In this document: in pieces, positions 49,330 through 59,925 of the stretch
How the letters are laid out: the number at the start of each line of letters is the position of its first letter
Numbering within the stretch: the first letter of the stretch is position 1
Assembly: GCA_026874595.1 (NCBI GenBank)
Contig: CM049306.1
Location: 89,756,642 to 89,820,641, forward strand
From: Sipunculus nudus
Lineage: Eukaryota > Annelida > Sipuncula > Golfingiida > Sipunculidae
Direction: 5' to 3'
DNA length: 64,000 bases
Position numbers and translations under genes: made by a program
Notes under the pieces: generated by a model
What the model saw: the letters and a program-made list of their open reading frames with translations, nothing else
Told to the model about the DNA's origin: nothing
Database searches by the model: none

Positions 49330-50740
49330 CCATTTGTGCGTCTGTTTCCACACATAAACCCATATATCTCAAGAACCGTTCGACCGATCAGGAAAAAAAA
49401 TTTACACAAATGTAACTCAGGGATAGCTTTATAACATACATAACAAAAGGTGGCGCCACCTGCAACCATGTTTGCACAGTGTCCATCTGTTCATCTGCCT
49501 GGGGTTAAAATCACTCATATCTCTGCAGTGGTTTGACTAATTCACCTAAAGTTCGGCATGCGTATACATCCTAGATAGCTTTCTTGATTTTATGACAGGT
49601 GGCGCCACCTACATTCACGTTAACGCTCCACAGATAAACCCATATATCTCGGGAACCGTTTGACCGATCATGAAAAAAAAATTTACACAAATGTAGCCCT
49701 GGGCTAGCTTTATAACATAAACAACAAAAGGTGGCGCCACCTGCAACCATGTTTGCACAGTGTCCATTTGTTCATCTGCCTGGGGTTAAAATCACTCATA
49801 TCTCTGCAGTGGTTTGACTAATTCACCTAAAATTCTACATAGTATACATCCTAGATAGCTTTCTTGATTTTGACAGGTGACGTCACCTACATTCACGTTA
49901 ACGCTGCAGACATCCAAGCTCATATCTCGGGAACCGTTTGACCAATCAGGAAAAAAAATATCCACAAATGTAGCCCTTGGATAGCTTTATAACATACACA
50001 AAAATGGTGGCGCCAGCTGCAGCCATTTTTGCACAGCATCCATCTGTTTGTCTGCCTTAGGTTACAATCACTCATATCTCTGCAGTGGTTTGACCAAATT
50101 ACCTGAAATTCAGCATGCTTATACATCCCGCATAGCTTTCTTGATTTTATGACAGGTGGTGCCACCTACATTCATGTTCACGCTGTAGACATCCATGCTT
50201 ATATTCCGGACTCATTCAACCAATCAGGAAAAATTTTTACACAATTGTAGGTCTTGGATAGCTTTATAACATACACAAAAATGGTGGCGCCACCTGCAGC
50301 CATTTTTGCACAGCGTCCATCTGTTTGTCTGCCTTGGGGTAAATCACTCTTATCTCTGCAGTGGTTTGACCTAATTACCTGTAATTGGGCATGCATATAC
50401 ATCCTGGATAGCTTTCTTTATTTTATGACAGGTGACGCCACCTACATTCATGTTCACGCTGCAGACATTAATACTTATATCTCCGGAACCGTTTGACCAA
50501 TCAGGAAAAAATATTTACACAGATGTAGCCCTTGGATAACTTTATAACATACACAAAAATGGTGGCGCCACCTGCAGCCATTTTTGCTCAGCATCCATCT
50601 GTTTGTCTGCCTTAGGTTAAAATCACTCATATCTCTGCAGTTGTTTGACCAAATTACCTGAAATTCAGCATGCTTATACATCCCGCATAGCTTTCTTGAT
50701 TTTATGACAGGTGGCTCCTCCTACAATCATGTTAATGTGG
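49330..50740 (+). repeat. Core tandem array, period about 278 bp, about five units
   Basis: GGTGGCGCC recurs at 49449, 49730, 50006, 50283 and 50561, spacings 281, 276, 277 and 278. Each unit also carries CTCATATCTCTGCAGTGGTTTGAC and, half a unit away, CATATCTCGGGAACCGTTTGACC. The unit may therefore itself have grown from two related halves. Partial units flank the array. Confidence 0.9.
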
Positions 50741-50841
50741 CAGAGATCCATTCTAATATTTAACACATGTAACTCTATATCCCCTTGCCATTCAATCCAT
50801 GCCTAACTTCAACCGTCCTTCTCTGATTTTGGCGGATACAC

Positions 50842-50860
50842 GTAGTCGCTTGTCGACTAC
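50842..50860 (+). other. 3' hairpin of the Helitron-like element
   Basis: GTAGTCG pairs with CGACTAC across a 5-base loop, seven bases before the terminal CTAG. In Helitrons this hairpin serves as the end-of-transposition signal. Confidence 0.65.
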
Positions 50861-50871
50861 CCGTATTCTAG

Positions 50872-52568
50872 TTATATACATTTTTATGCTCTGCAAGAAA
50901 TGCTCAGTTTTCATATTTCTTTGTGACGTTTTGAATTTATATTTGTAGCAGACATTTCTTTAACACCTATCACAGAACACTTTGAGAACAGTCTATCCAT
51001 TAATTCAGGTGCAGAAAAAGGAATTTGATGAACTCAAGCAACAGAGAAAATAAGTGACTGTCCAGGATCATTCCCAAAGGTATAGATGAAATTTTTTAAT
51101 GTATTTACTCCTTTTAGTTCTTCTGAGATTGCTCTTTACAAATAAACTAGTAAGAGCTTCCCATTAAGCTTCCAATCATACTTGTTGCTCACAATGAACA
51201 TGGTCGAATATTACCTGTTCTTGAGTTCAAGACTTCACCTAGTTTTCCATGGGCCGAGTTCACCTGCTGGATACACTAATATATAGTTTCTAGTAAATTG
51301 CACTGCAATACACCCTTCACAGAATTTACTTTTTTTGTTGTTAGAACCCCGCTTGAAAAGGGGTGTATTATAGTGATTGACTTGTCCATCTGTCCACCCT
51401 TTCATCTGTCTTTTCTGTCCATCCGGTATGCTTTCTTTCGAGTGCAGTATTTCAATTAGATCTTTCTAGAATTCATTGTTCAAAATGGTGCCTGTTATCG
51501 AATTACAGACCTGCTTAATACCTATTTTGGAGACTGGACTTCAGTGAGTGATTTTCATGCAAAATTTTGACAGAACATTGACACCCTTGAGGGTTTGTGT
51601 GCTTTAACATTTCAGACTGCTGTTGAATCCATTATGGCTGCCAATCAAATACTTTAAATCTTTTTACAATAACATTTTAGACATCCCTGTGATTGTTTTA
51701 TTATTTTTTTTTACCCTTTTAGATTATTTATGGTAAAAAATTTCAGACCAATCTGACTTTCAATATGGATCCCTGTCCCTTGGGCTGCCATTTTTAGGAG
51801 CTTAGGCTAATTGAGGACCTTCATGGTCTCAACCTCTAGTTTCATAATTGACTAATTTCTTTTGTGATTTTTTACCTGTAATTTGTTCAATGTAAGTTAT
51901 TTACAATAAGGTCAGAATTTGTCTAAGGACATTCTAATTGGATTAGTCTTAGTAGAAACAGCAGTCCTAATAGCAAAATAAAAGATCAGAATTTGTCTAG
52001 TGACAAACCCTCTGAGGTTGGCCTTGCAGGATCAATGATTCTGCTCCAACAGATCAGAGTAGGAATTGCTACATATATTTTATTTATGTTAATATTTTTT
52101 TGTGATTCTTCAGTTGATATAAGTAGTTTCCACCATTGTTTTCATTCCTATCACAGAACTCCTCAGCAGACATACTTTGATTGGGATGCAAAAAAGGCCT
52201 GTGCTGTACACTCAACAACAAAGACGTTCAAAGTGACAACCCTGGACAATTCCTGAAGGTATAGTTGGAATTATATTAATACAGATGTTCTCAGAACATA
52301 CCCTTGCAGAAAAAAACACATTTGAGGCAAACTCAATAAGCACAGAAAAATTAAAAATGAAATGTAAATAGAGCATGGTTTAAGCACTACTTAGGCTTGT
52401 GAAAAACACCTTTGAGTTATTGTTCATTGAGCATAAATGTTACCAAAATTGAATGGTACTTTGAAAATATATGAGCAGACCTAGGACCACTATAAAAGCA
52501 GTTAATCAGTTTATTTGGAGCACCAAAGCAGCAATTTCAGCACAATGCATTTCTGAAGCACAGAATCA
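50872..52568. repeat. Diverged host repeat left of the LTR element
   Basis: Blocks recur about 1.2 kb apart: TATCACAGAAC(A/T)C near 50970 and 52150, and TCC(C/T)GAAGGTATAG-like near 51075 and 52255. Others recur across the LTR element: ATTCTAATTGGATT at 51933 and 63901, and TTCTTGAGTTCA near 51220 and 63710. The LTR element thus landed in a diverged tandem array. An 87-codon open frame at 51993-52256 matches nothing known. Confidence 0.55.
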
Positions 52569-52572
52569 GTAC

Positions 52573-52800
52573 TGTCAACGTTTTTAAACGCTTACTATGT
52601 GGGCAATATCCTTACCCACATGGAAGGGTCCGATGGCAGAGAAGACCTGAGTATTCCGCGGATAAATCTTGGCTTGAATCAGCTGGGTATCTTGGCTTCC
52701 ATTAAGTCGGGTCTTCTGCGCATGTCCAGGGGCCAGTTCCGGGGTGTCCAAATTCCAGAGGTCGACATCTGGCGCCGGTGTTTTCCCTACATCTACTACA
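52573..52800 (-). repeat. 3' LTR, 228 bp
   Basis: On the minus strand it begins TGTAGTAGATGTAG and ends CGTTGACA, keeping the TG...CA ends. It matches the 5' LTR except at 8 positions. Its first 60 bases recur at 53360-53419 through the tandem duplication. Confidence 0.92.
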
Positions 52801-53978
52801 TTCCTCCCCGTCTTGAAACACAAGCTCATATAGGTGGAACAAATGGAGATATTCAGGGATTAAAATATAACAATTCAATATCCCCTGACAAGTTTAAGAA
52901 AGCATTTTTTTAAATCCTGGTGTTACAGACTATATTCGACAACATGACATACTGCAAAATAAGATACGTCAACTCGCCATACCTAAGGAACATGCTTAGT
53001 CCTAAAAATTACTATTGTGCTCCCTACTTAGCAAACATTTTCAATTAATAGTGTGAATTTAAGCAAAAGGTCGCCTTGGTCCTCCAGCTGGGTCGACTGG
53101 ACCAAGACAATTAGTAGCATACAGCTCGCATGCAAAGTATCGCTGTCTTGATCCTCCAGCTGAGCCGACTGAACCAAGACAGTTAGTATTTGCATGCGAG
53201 TTGTGACTCTTCGGCTAGACCAACGAGTCAAGATAACTGCCTTAACAGAATCAAGCAACCCCCTTACTAAAATGAGCCATAGAGCCGAGCCGCATTGCTG
53301 TTAAGTTGTTGGAGTAGGAAGGTGAGTGGAACCTGTTTGATTTTACTCAACTCCGTGACGGGGTGTCCAAATTCCAGAGGTCGACATCTGGCGCCGGTGT
53401 TTTCCCTACATCTACTACATTCCTCCCCGTCTTGAAACACAAGCTCATATAGGTGGAACAAATGGAGATATTCAGGGATTAAGATATAACAATTCAATAT
53501 CCCCTGACAAGTTTAAGAAAGCATTTTTTTAAATCCTGGTGTTACAGACTATATTCGACAACATGACATACTGCAAAATAAGATACGTCAACTCGCCATA
53601 CCTAAGGAACATGCTTAGTCCTAAAAATTACTATTGTGCTCCCTACTTAGCAAACATTTTCAATAAATAGTGTGAATTTAAGCAAAAGGTCGCCTTGGTC
53701 CTCCAGCTGGGCTGACTGGACCAAGACAATTAGTAGCATACAGCTCGCATGCAAAGTATCGCTGTCTTGATCCTCCAGCTGAGCCGACTGAACCAAGACA
53801 GTTAGTATTTGCATGCGAGTTGTGACTCTTCGGCTAGACCAACGAGTCAAGATAACTGCCTTAACAGAATCAAGCAACCCCCTTACTAAAATGAGCCATA
53901 GAGCCGAGCCGCATTGCTGTTAAGTTGTTGGAGTAGGAAGGTGAGTGGAACCTGTTTGATTTTACTCAACTCCGTGAC
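52741..53978. repeat. 619-bp tandem duplication at the 3' end of the LTR element
   Basis: Two units, 52741-53359 and 53360-53978, start with GGGGTGTCC and differ at only a handful of positions. The unit spans the first 60 bases of the LTR, the purine tract, the 3' untranslated region and about 30 codons of the TatD C terminus. Each unit contains a direct repeat (CCTCCAGCTG(G/A)G..CGACTG.ACCAAGAC) and a CTTGGTCC/GGACCAAG hairpin. The near identity makes it the youngest event in the element. Confidence 0.92.
52801..52812 (-). promoter_or_regulatory. Polypurine tract of the LTR element
   Basis: The minus strand reads GACGGGGAGGAA immediately before the 3' LTR start TGTAG. Such tracts prime plus-strand DNA synthesis. 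A second copy with partial LTR lies at 53420-53431. Confidence 0.7.
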
Positions 53979-54971
53979 GATGGGGAGGATGTCCCATGGC
54001 GATCTTGACAGGTAAGGGCAATCCGATTCCACCAGTAGCTTTTCCAGTGGGATGGCCTGTATTGCTGCTCATAGGGGCTCCACCCTAAACACAAGGTTGG
54101 TGATTCCAAGGTGGCAATTTGGGAGTGTGTCTAGCCAGGCAGCGGCTTCCCCTTCACCTCCAGTGAAACAGTGCCTATGTATCTTTTGCTCCTGGAGATT
54201 TCTATTTTGTAAAAGCTGTAACACTTGCCTAGCTGCGGAGCCGTCGCCCTTATCTCGACAATGTAGAATCAGCACCTTACTTGGGAAACGTCCAGTGATT
54301 CTGAATATCCTGTCAAGAAAATTGCGCTGAACACGACAGCTGCCAGCAGAGGAACTATATGAGTCCAGTCCAACTTCCCCGATGGCGATACACTGCGGGA
54401 GACTCAACATTTGGGTCAGCCTGCAAATATAGTCATCAATGCGATGGCCGTCCTGTAAAAGCCTGGGATGGACCCCAAAAGCGCACCGCACTCTGTTATC
54501 ACGTCTGATATGAAGATGGTCTGGCCAGTGCTCTGGGTACACAAAGTTTGCGACTATTCCTGAGATATTGACCCCAGCACTGGTATGAGACTCAAGGGAG
54601 GCCAGGCTGTCAGATCCTGTTCTACTAAGTAGCATGTCCAGGTGTGCATGCGTGTCGATGAGGGCAGGATGTGAAAAAGGTGCAAACTCTGGAAGGCTGT
54701 CAATAATAGCCCTAGGTAAACGGCTACAAAGGAGCGCCAGGGTATCCCAGTGTAGCAGGCCCGCAACACAAGAGGGTGGGTCGGCTGATATGGATTCACT
54801 GGGGCTCACCCATTTATGGGTGGCAGACAAGGCAGCCAGACGGACCTGTTCTTCAGGTGAGAATTCTTTTTTTGTGTGTAGGCCCTCCCGAACTACAAAA
54901 TGTTGAAGGTCCTGCAAGGAGGCTTTACAGTATAACTGCTGGATGCTTGTTATGAGCTCCCTGCATCCCAT
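53886..54971 (-). CDS. TatD-family metal-dependent nuclease ORF in the env position (one internal TGA)
   Basis: In the 300-residue open part (54069-54971) the TatD motifs come in order: IDTHAHLD (H108, H110), FGVHP (H168), IGEVGLD (E199), LHCRD (H237), HCFTGG (H267). The frame meets TGA at 54069-54071. It then continues in the same frame with the family's last metal-site motif (VESDCPYL) and ends NAARLYGSF at a TAG (53886-53888). TatD proteins are TIM-barrel Mg2+ nucleases of DNA or RNA; the human relative TATDN2 is the closest type by layout. The first 100 residues are not TatD and link to the overlapping C2H2 ORF. It sits after pol, on the same strand, inside the LTRs, so it belongs to the element. 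All metal ligands are kept despite the TGA, which is one C-to-T step from CGA. Confidence 0.85.
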
Positions 54972-55267
54972 ATCCCATTGACCACTGGCCTGGGGCTTGA
55001 CTCATGTTCATGCTTCTTTAGGAATGACACATGGCCCTCCTGCACATGGCAGGCCCAGCATGCTGTTTCAACCTGGAACCACCAGGGAAGATGCTTTCTA
55101 ACAACGTGACGTCTCAGGTGAGAGTCCTGGGTGTGGCAGATGGGACACAGTATGACCTGTCTGCGTTTTCTTTTCTTCTTTACTGGAGTTGGGACATCTG
55201 GGAGAATTTCTTCCGCCATCTCCTCCTCATAATCAGGGCAGAACTGTGACTCATCCGACAGCTCCAT
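54950..55267 (-). CDS. Two-finger C2H2-like protein, 105 aa, overlapping the TatD ORF
   Basis: An acidic N terminus is followed by a basic cluster (KKKRKRR, 30-36) that could be a nuclear localisation signal. Then come two zinc-finger-like units: C41-x2-C44 with H54 and H59, and C70-x2-C73 with H86/H88. The last 22 bases overlap the TatD ORF in a different frame. Either the two are one protein split by a single-base indel, a frameshift joins them, or they are separate cistrons. A strong 3' splice site lies 73 bases upstream of its ATG. In the element it occupies the place of env. Its likely role is to bring the nuclease to nucleic acid; this is inference. Confidence 0.65.
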   Translation of the reverse strand: MELSDESQFCPDYEEEMAEEILPDVPTPVKKKRKRRQVILCPICHTQDSHLRRHVVRKHLPWWFQVETACWACHVQEGHVSFLKKHEHESSPRPVVNGIWDAGSS

Positions 55268-55340
55268 TTGAACTAGAGTTTGTACTGGTTTTATTTTTGT
55301 TTTGTTTTGTTTATTACAAACACTTGCGTGCCTCGCAACC

Positions 55341-55365
55341 CTGTAAGAAATAAAGAAACTGACGT
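55341..55365 (-). promoter_or_regulatory. Candidate 3' splice acceptor for the cargo ORFs
   Basis: The minus strand reads AGTTTCTTTATTTCTTACAG then G, a near-ideal pyrimidine tract plus CAG. It stands between the end of pol and the C2H2 start. Possible donors on the same strand are GTGGGTAAGG in the 5' LTR (63161-63170) and AAGTAAGTC in gag (about 61195). Splicing there would make a subgenomic RNA, as env-carrying retroelements do. Confidence 0.5.
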
Positions 55366-55429
55366 TATTCCTTTTATTTCATTTCTTGCCCTTATCCTAC
55401 TTAATTAGATGAGTAATGCCTTATCCCAA

Positions 55430-55755
55430 CTAATTACTTGGCGACTCCACCCTGTAGTCCTCGAACCGCTCTGGGCGCTTTATTAGCCTTCCCCTTCTGG
55501 TTTTGTTATGGGGCAGGCCCTCTTTCTGGTTGGGATTTGCTCCTTGAGGCTTGTTTGAAGCTTCATTTTCTCCTTGGGGCTCTGCTACTGGTACTAGATC
55601 TACCGGGTCTGAGCCCAACGTTTGATCACAACCTTGACTATCCACAGGGAAGAGTTTATTCCCATCCAGGACAGAGAAGCCCATCCCAGCTTTACCGTTT
55701 GCTGGACTCCCCTGATCCCGGTCAAGAACATCCTCCTCACGGAAATACTGGTTCC
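55430..55755 (-). pseudogene. pol C-terminal tail, shifted by one base
   Basis: The frame reads ..EEDVLDRDQG.. and ends with a basic RRGRLIKRPERFEDY motif before a stop. This is typical of the very end of Ty3/gypsy integrases. It follows the integrase frame after a 1-base shift near 55750. The integrase frame itself runs on to 55600 with unrelated residues. Confidence 0.6.
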
Positions 55756-57966
55756 TGGCTCTCCTAAGCCATAAGGGAATGGATCCATCCGTGCAAGTTT
55801 AAGGTTATCGTGATGGATATACTTATCCCTTTTCCTTGACCTCACAAGATAGATCGGGTGCCTCTCCTGGACCACAAGGTACGGCCCTTTCCAAATGGGA
55901 CGCAGCTTCGGACTTATTCCCTTCCTTGCCGACTTATCCAGCTGGTATACTAGATCTCCTGGGTGATGGATGGTTTCATTTAGTTTTCGACTATACTGAT
56001 GACTCTGGGAGGCTTGTTGAGCTTTCAGCTTTGTCCTCACATGATGGTGAATATCTGCCATCCGGGCGACTGGATCTGAGACCCAACAATTGACAGTCAA
56101 AGACCGTACTTTTTCCTTGAATGTGCCCAGCAGCAAGTCTATGGGTTGGAACACCTCTCTGCCGAGCATCATCATGTTAGCCGAGTGTCCGGTGGCACGG
56201 TTGATCATGGACCTGAGAGCTCTACTAAGGATAGGGAGATCTTTATCCCAGCCCTTCACATTATCTCCGATATAGCACCTGATCATTTGCAACAGCGTCC
56301 TATTTTGGCGTTCTACCTGGCCATTAGAGGCCTGGTGGTAAGGCGTAGTCCGAGTCTTTGCTATGTTCATCAATTTACAGAATTCCTTAAACAGGCTTGA
56401 TTCAAAATGTGTTCCCTGATCTGTATGTATTGAAATTGGACATCCAAAGATGGAGACAAAGTTGACAAATAACTTCAGTGCGACTGTTTCTGCACTTTGT
56501 TCTGGGAGAGGGACACATTCAACCCATTTCGAAAATTGATCTGTAATCATCAATATGTACTTATTGTTTGCTTCACTAGGCATGAAGGGTCCCAGTATGT
56601 CCAGGTGAACCCTTTCCATGGGGTATCCTGCATGGAACGACCTTAACTGCTCTTTCATTTTCCTAGATTTATTTTTGTTCTTATTACAGGTAGCACAAGA
56701 CTTGACAAATAGGTCAGCATCTCTTGTCAATAGGTGCCAGTAAAAGTTCTGTTTCAGCCGATCCACTGTTTTATCTCGGCCCAGGTGGCCTGCTGTCTTT
56801 GTACAGTGCGCCAGTTCTAGGATTTCATTTTTCAATGATGCTGGCACGACGAGCAATGAGCGGGGCAAATGAGGGTCTTCCCAATTATAGTAGAGGACCT
56901 CGTCCTTTACCGATAGTTGTTTCTGAGAAGTCCAAAGTGTTCTGGTTGCGGGACTTGTCAGTTGCCATTCAGACTGTATAGGTTCTCCCTTGTTAAGCCA
57001 TTGAAAGATTGGCCTAAGGTCTGGATCTTGTTTTTGGCACTTTGCAATCTTGGCTGACGAGTATGAGTCTGTCCACTTGATCTGCGGGTCACTCTGCCCA
57101 CAACCGCTCTGCCCAGAGTCTGATTCTGAATCTTCTGCTGAACTAGACTCTCTGTCATTGGCAGAAGTCTCTGTAGCACACACTTTGAAATTTCTTTGGT
57201 CGGAGCCAATACCAGTACTTCCAGGAACTTGGCCCCCCAGCGATTCCGACTGAGCCAAGGCCCCTAAGTCCGGCATAGGCTGACCGGATGCCCCGGTGTC
57301 TAGAGCATCTCCACCACCTTCCAGCTTAGCCGACTGAGTGGCAGGGCATGTCCCAGCCACCTGAGGCAACCTCGTAGCAATGGGCACTACATCATCCACA
57401 TCCATCTCAAATCTTTCCCACTGCTGACTGGCTCGAGTACAATACTTGCAACCCCCACAGGGCAGATCAGTTAGATTCACACCCGCCTCATAGCAGTTAC
57501 AACTAGGTAAATGGTCCGGGATGCGCGATAGGGCGTCTGCATTGCAATGTCTAACGCCAGGGCGATGCAGAATCTTAAAGTCATATTGTCCCATCTCCTC
57601 CAACCATCTAGCCAGTTGCCCCTCTGCAAACCGAAACCGTGCTAACCACGCCAGGCTGTTATGATCCGTGCGAATCAGAAAAGGTCTTTCCAGTAGGTAG
57701 TGGCGGAAATGCCTGCAAAATCGCACCACGGCCAACAGCTCTTTCCGTGTTGTACAGTATTTCCTTTGGCACGGCAGGAGAACGAAACTGGCATATGATA
57801 TCACTCTTTCCACGCCATCCTGTAACTGAGCTAGTTCTGCGCCAATTGCACTTTCAGATGCATCACAGTCTAGGATAAATTGGCCAGTTGGATGCGGAAA
57901 GGCCAATCGAGGAGCAGATATAAGAGTATCCTTCAAGCGCTGAAAGATTTCATCATGCTCGTGAGT
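55600..57966 (-). pseudogene. pol, RNase H and integrase part
   Basis: The RNase H domain (about 1-145 of this frame) has DCDASE, RKELLAV, RTDHNSL and NADALSR, giving the D-E-D-D metal ligands. The integrase has an H-H-C-C zinc region (HCTKTAGHLG ... CATC), then LDILGPF, IHTDQGTHFES and NGQVERQNRTL carrying D, D and E. Last is the GPY module (PIWKGPYLV). There is no chromodomain. RNase H would remove template RNA and integrase would insert the DNA copy. The frame starts right after TAG at 57967-57969 and is offset from the RT frame by a 1-base shift near 58045. Confidence 0.88.
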
Positions 57967-58013
57967 CTATGTAAATACCTCTTTCGGCTTGACCAAGCTG
58001 TAGAGACTAGCTG

Positions 58014-59792
58014 TTAACTTGGCGTAGTTTTGCCGTGCGCCCTGTGGTAGTTAAGGTACCCTAGGAAAATTTCCAATTCCTTCTTGTTGGCTGGTCGAGG
58101 CCAGTTGGCAATTGCGTCCTTCTCTTCTTCTGTCATGGCAACACCTTCAGAGTTGACAGACCGTCCAAGGAATTCCACTTCTTCCTTTAACAGGGAACAC
58201 TTTCTTAGTTTCAGCTTGAGGTTGAAGCTGCGGAACCTACAGAACACCTCTTTCAAATTGGCTATGTGGTTTTGAAAGGAATTACCTAGGACAATAACAT
58301 CGTCCAGGTAAACCAACACCTTGTCCCATGTGAGTCCCTGCAAAACAGTATTCATGGCTCTCATGAATGTTGCCGGGGCGTTACAGAGCCCAAAGCCCAT
58401 CCGGGCATGCTCGAACAGACCATATCGGGTGATGAACGCTGTTTTCTTCTTTGAACTCTCTTCAAGCTCGATTTGATAATAGCCAGAGGCTAGATCAAGA
58501 CAACTAAAAAACTGAGTGCCTGCTAACATGTCAAGACAGTCTTCTATGAGTGGAAGCGGGTACTGGTCTTTAACAGTCTTTTCATTTAGCTGTCGGTAGT
58601 CAATACACCAACGGACTGTCCAATCTTTCTTTCTTACAAGTACTGGTGCAGACGCCCATTGGGAGGCTGATGGCTGAATGACTCCTGCAGCGTTCTCAAA
58701 CCCAAGAGGTGTCCGGCGCATTCGCTGCTTGACAGGCGTTGCTGAGCCAGTATCTATCTTATGTTTAATTCCCTGTAGGCGACAAAGATCAAGGTCATGA
58801 CTAGCAAAGATGTCCGAGAACTCTAATAGCAGGTCACATATAAATTTCAGATTATCATCTGAGTGTGTCTCTTTACATTCCTGAAAGATCGTAAGCAAGT
58901 GACTGGGCAACATTACCTCGATCTCTGACAGAGAGAGTGATCCTATTTGACATGAGGTACTCAGATTCTCATCACCTTTAGAATCAGTGGTTTCTTCAGC
59001 AGACATGGTCCTTATGTCAAAACTTCCCGTGGGAACTAATTGTGTGGTGATGCTCCCAATCACCTGATCAACTTCTATGGCATTACCTATACAGATTTGC
59101 GGCTTCAGTTTCACGGGATGATTCGTGTCATTCAGTACATCTACCAACCCTTTATTTTTTATTACCGCACTTGTTGGTAGCAAACCTTTAAGATTCTTTT
59201 GCAGCTCTACAACATACTCATGATCTTCGCCTGGAGCAACTATCTTGACTGGAATGGAGGTAAGTGTTGCTGGTGGGATACAGACCTTGGAGCAGGTAGC
59301 GACTTCGTAGACGCGACAAGACCTACCAGAACTTGTGTTCCTTAAGGGTGCCCATACCACCTCATTTGGCATGTTGATGCTATGAGTGTTAAGGTCTATC
59401 TTACATTGCTGGCCCACCAAGAAGTCTAGTCCCAGTAATACAGGGTCGCTGATGTCAGCGGCATAAACATCCCACAGGTATTTTGATTTCCCTAGGCCTA
59501 TTTCCACATTGTTAACCCTGTATGCTGGTATGGTTGAATCCTTTTTCCCTATGCCCCTCAATGTGACTACCTTGGAAGCTGAGTCAACTAGGTCCTTCAA
59601 AAAATCTATTTTCACAATCGTAACCTGTGCAGCACTGTCTACTATGGCAGATTTATGTACACGATTTATGGTGACCGGAACAGTAAGGCTAAGGCCTGTG
59701 CATTCATTATTATCAAGTTCACTGTCACAGGAAAAGCTTGTAGCATTGGTGACAGCACCTGGTGGTATTACAGTGATTTCTTTTTCTGTCAT
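58014..59792 (-). pseudogene. pol, protease and reverse transcriptase part
   Basis: The aspartic protease has IVDSAAQVTIV at about 50-60, with Ala where most families have Gly (D-[ST]-G-A). The reverse transcriptase runs from about residue 365: VIQPSASQWASAPVLV, RWCIDYRQLN, SCLDLASGYYQI, FGLCNAPATF and catalytic VYLDDV. The frame ends at TAA (58014-58016) in the connection domain after a single-base shift, so pol cannot be read through to RNase H in this copy. The first ATG (59792) follows a short overlapping open frame from gag, and the true gag-pol transition is unclear. Confidence 0.88.
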
Positions 59793-59925
59793 CCTCCAGG
59801 TTTTCCTTGTTCGCTAATTGATACTATTCCTGAGGAGTCCGGGTATGGGCATTTCGTCAATATCTTGTCTAATGGTGTGTGGCCTAATGGTTCAGCCGTG
59901 TCATGGCCACTTGGCACGACCCCTA

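Larger units (their letters stand above)
49131..50871. mobile_element. Helitron/HINE-like non-autonomous element
   Basis: The 13-bp sequence GTATCCGCCAAAA (49131-49143) returns exactly inverted at 50827-50839. The left copy also folds with the adjacent GTTTTGCGGATAC. Just right of the second copy is a hairpin (50842-50860), then 7 bases, then CTAG (50868-50871) followed by T. Subterminal inverted repeats, a tandem-repeat core and a hairpin close to a CTRR end are features of Helitron and Helentron-associated non-autonomous elements (HINEs). These move by rolling-circle replication using a partner's Rep/helicase. No coding region is present. The exact left boundary is uncertain. Confidence 0.65.

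Noticed and set aside
49449-50740. CRISPR-like regular spacing
   Set aside because: Units are about 278 bp with no unique spacers, in an animal genome; this is a tandem satellite core.
51993-52256. 87-codon plus-strand open frame
   Set aside because: No domain, inside a diverged repeat, and the related block near 51000 is not open.
53028-53877. 76-codon minus-strand frames with repeated QLEDQ-like text
   Set aside because: They arise from direct repeats in the 3' untranslated region of the LTR element, doubled by the 619-bp duplication.
55836-57253. Plus-strand open frames across pol
   Set aside because: Antisense shadows of RNase H and integrase coding sequence.
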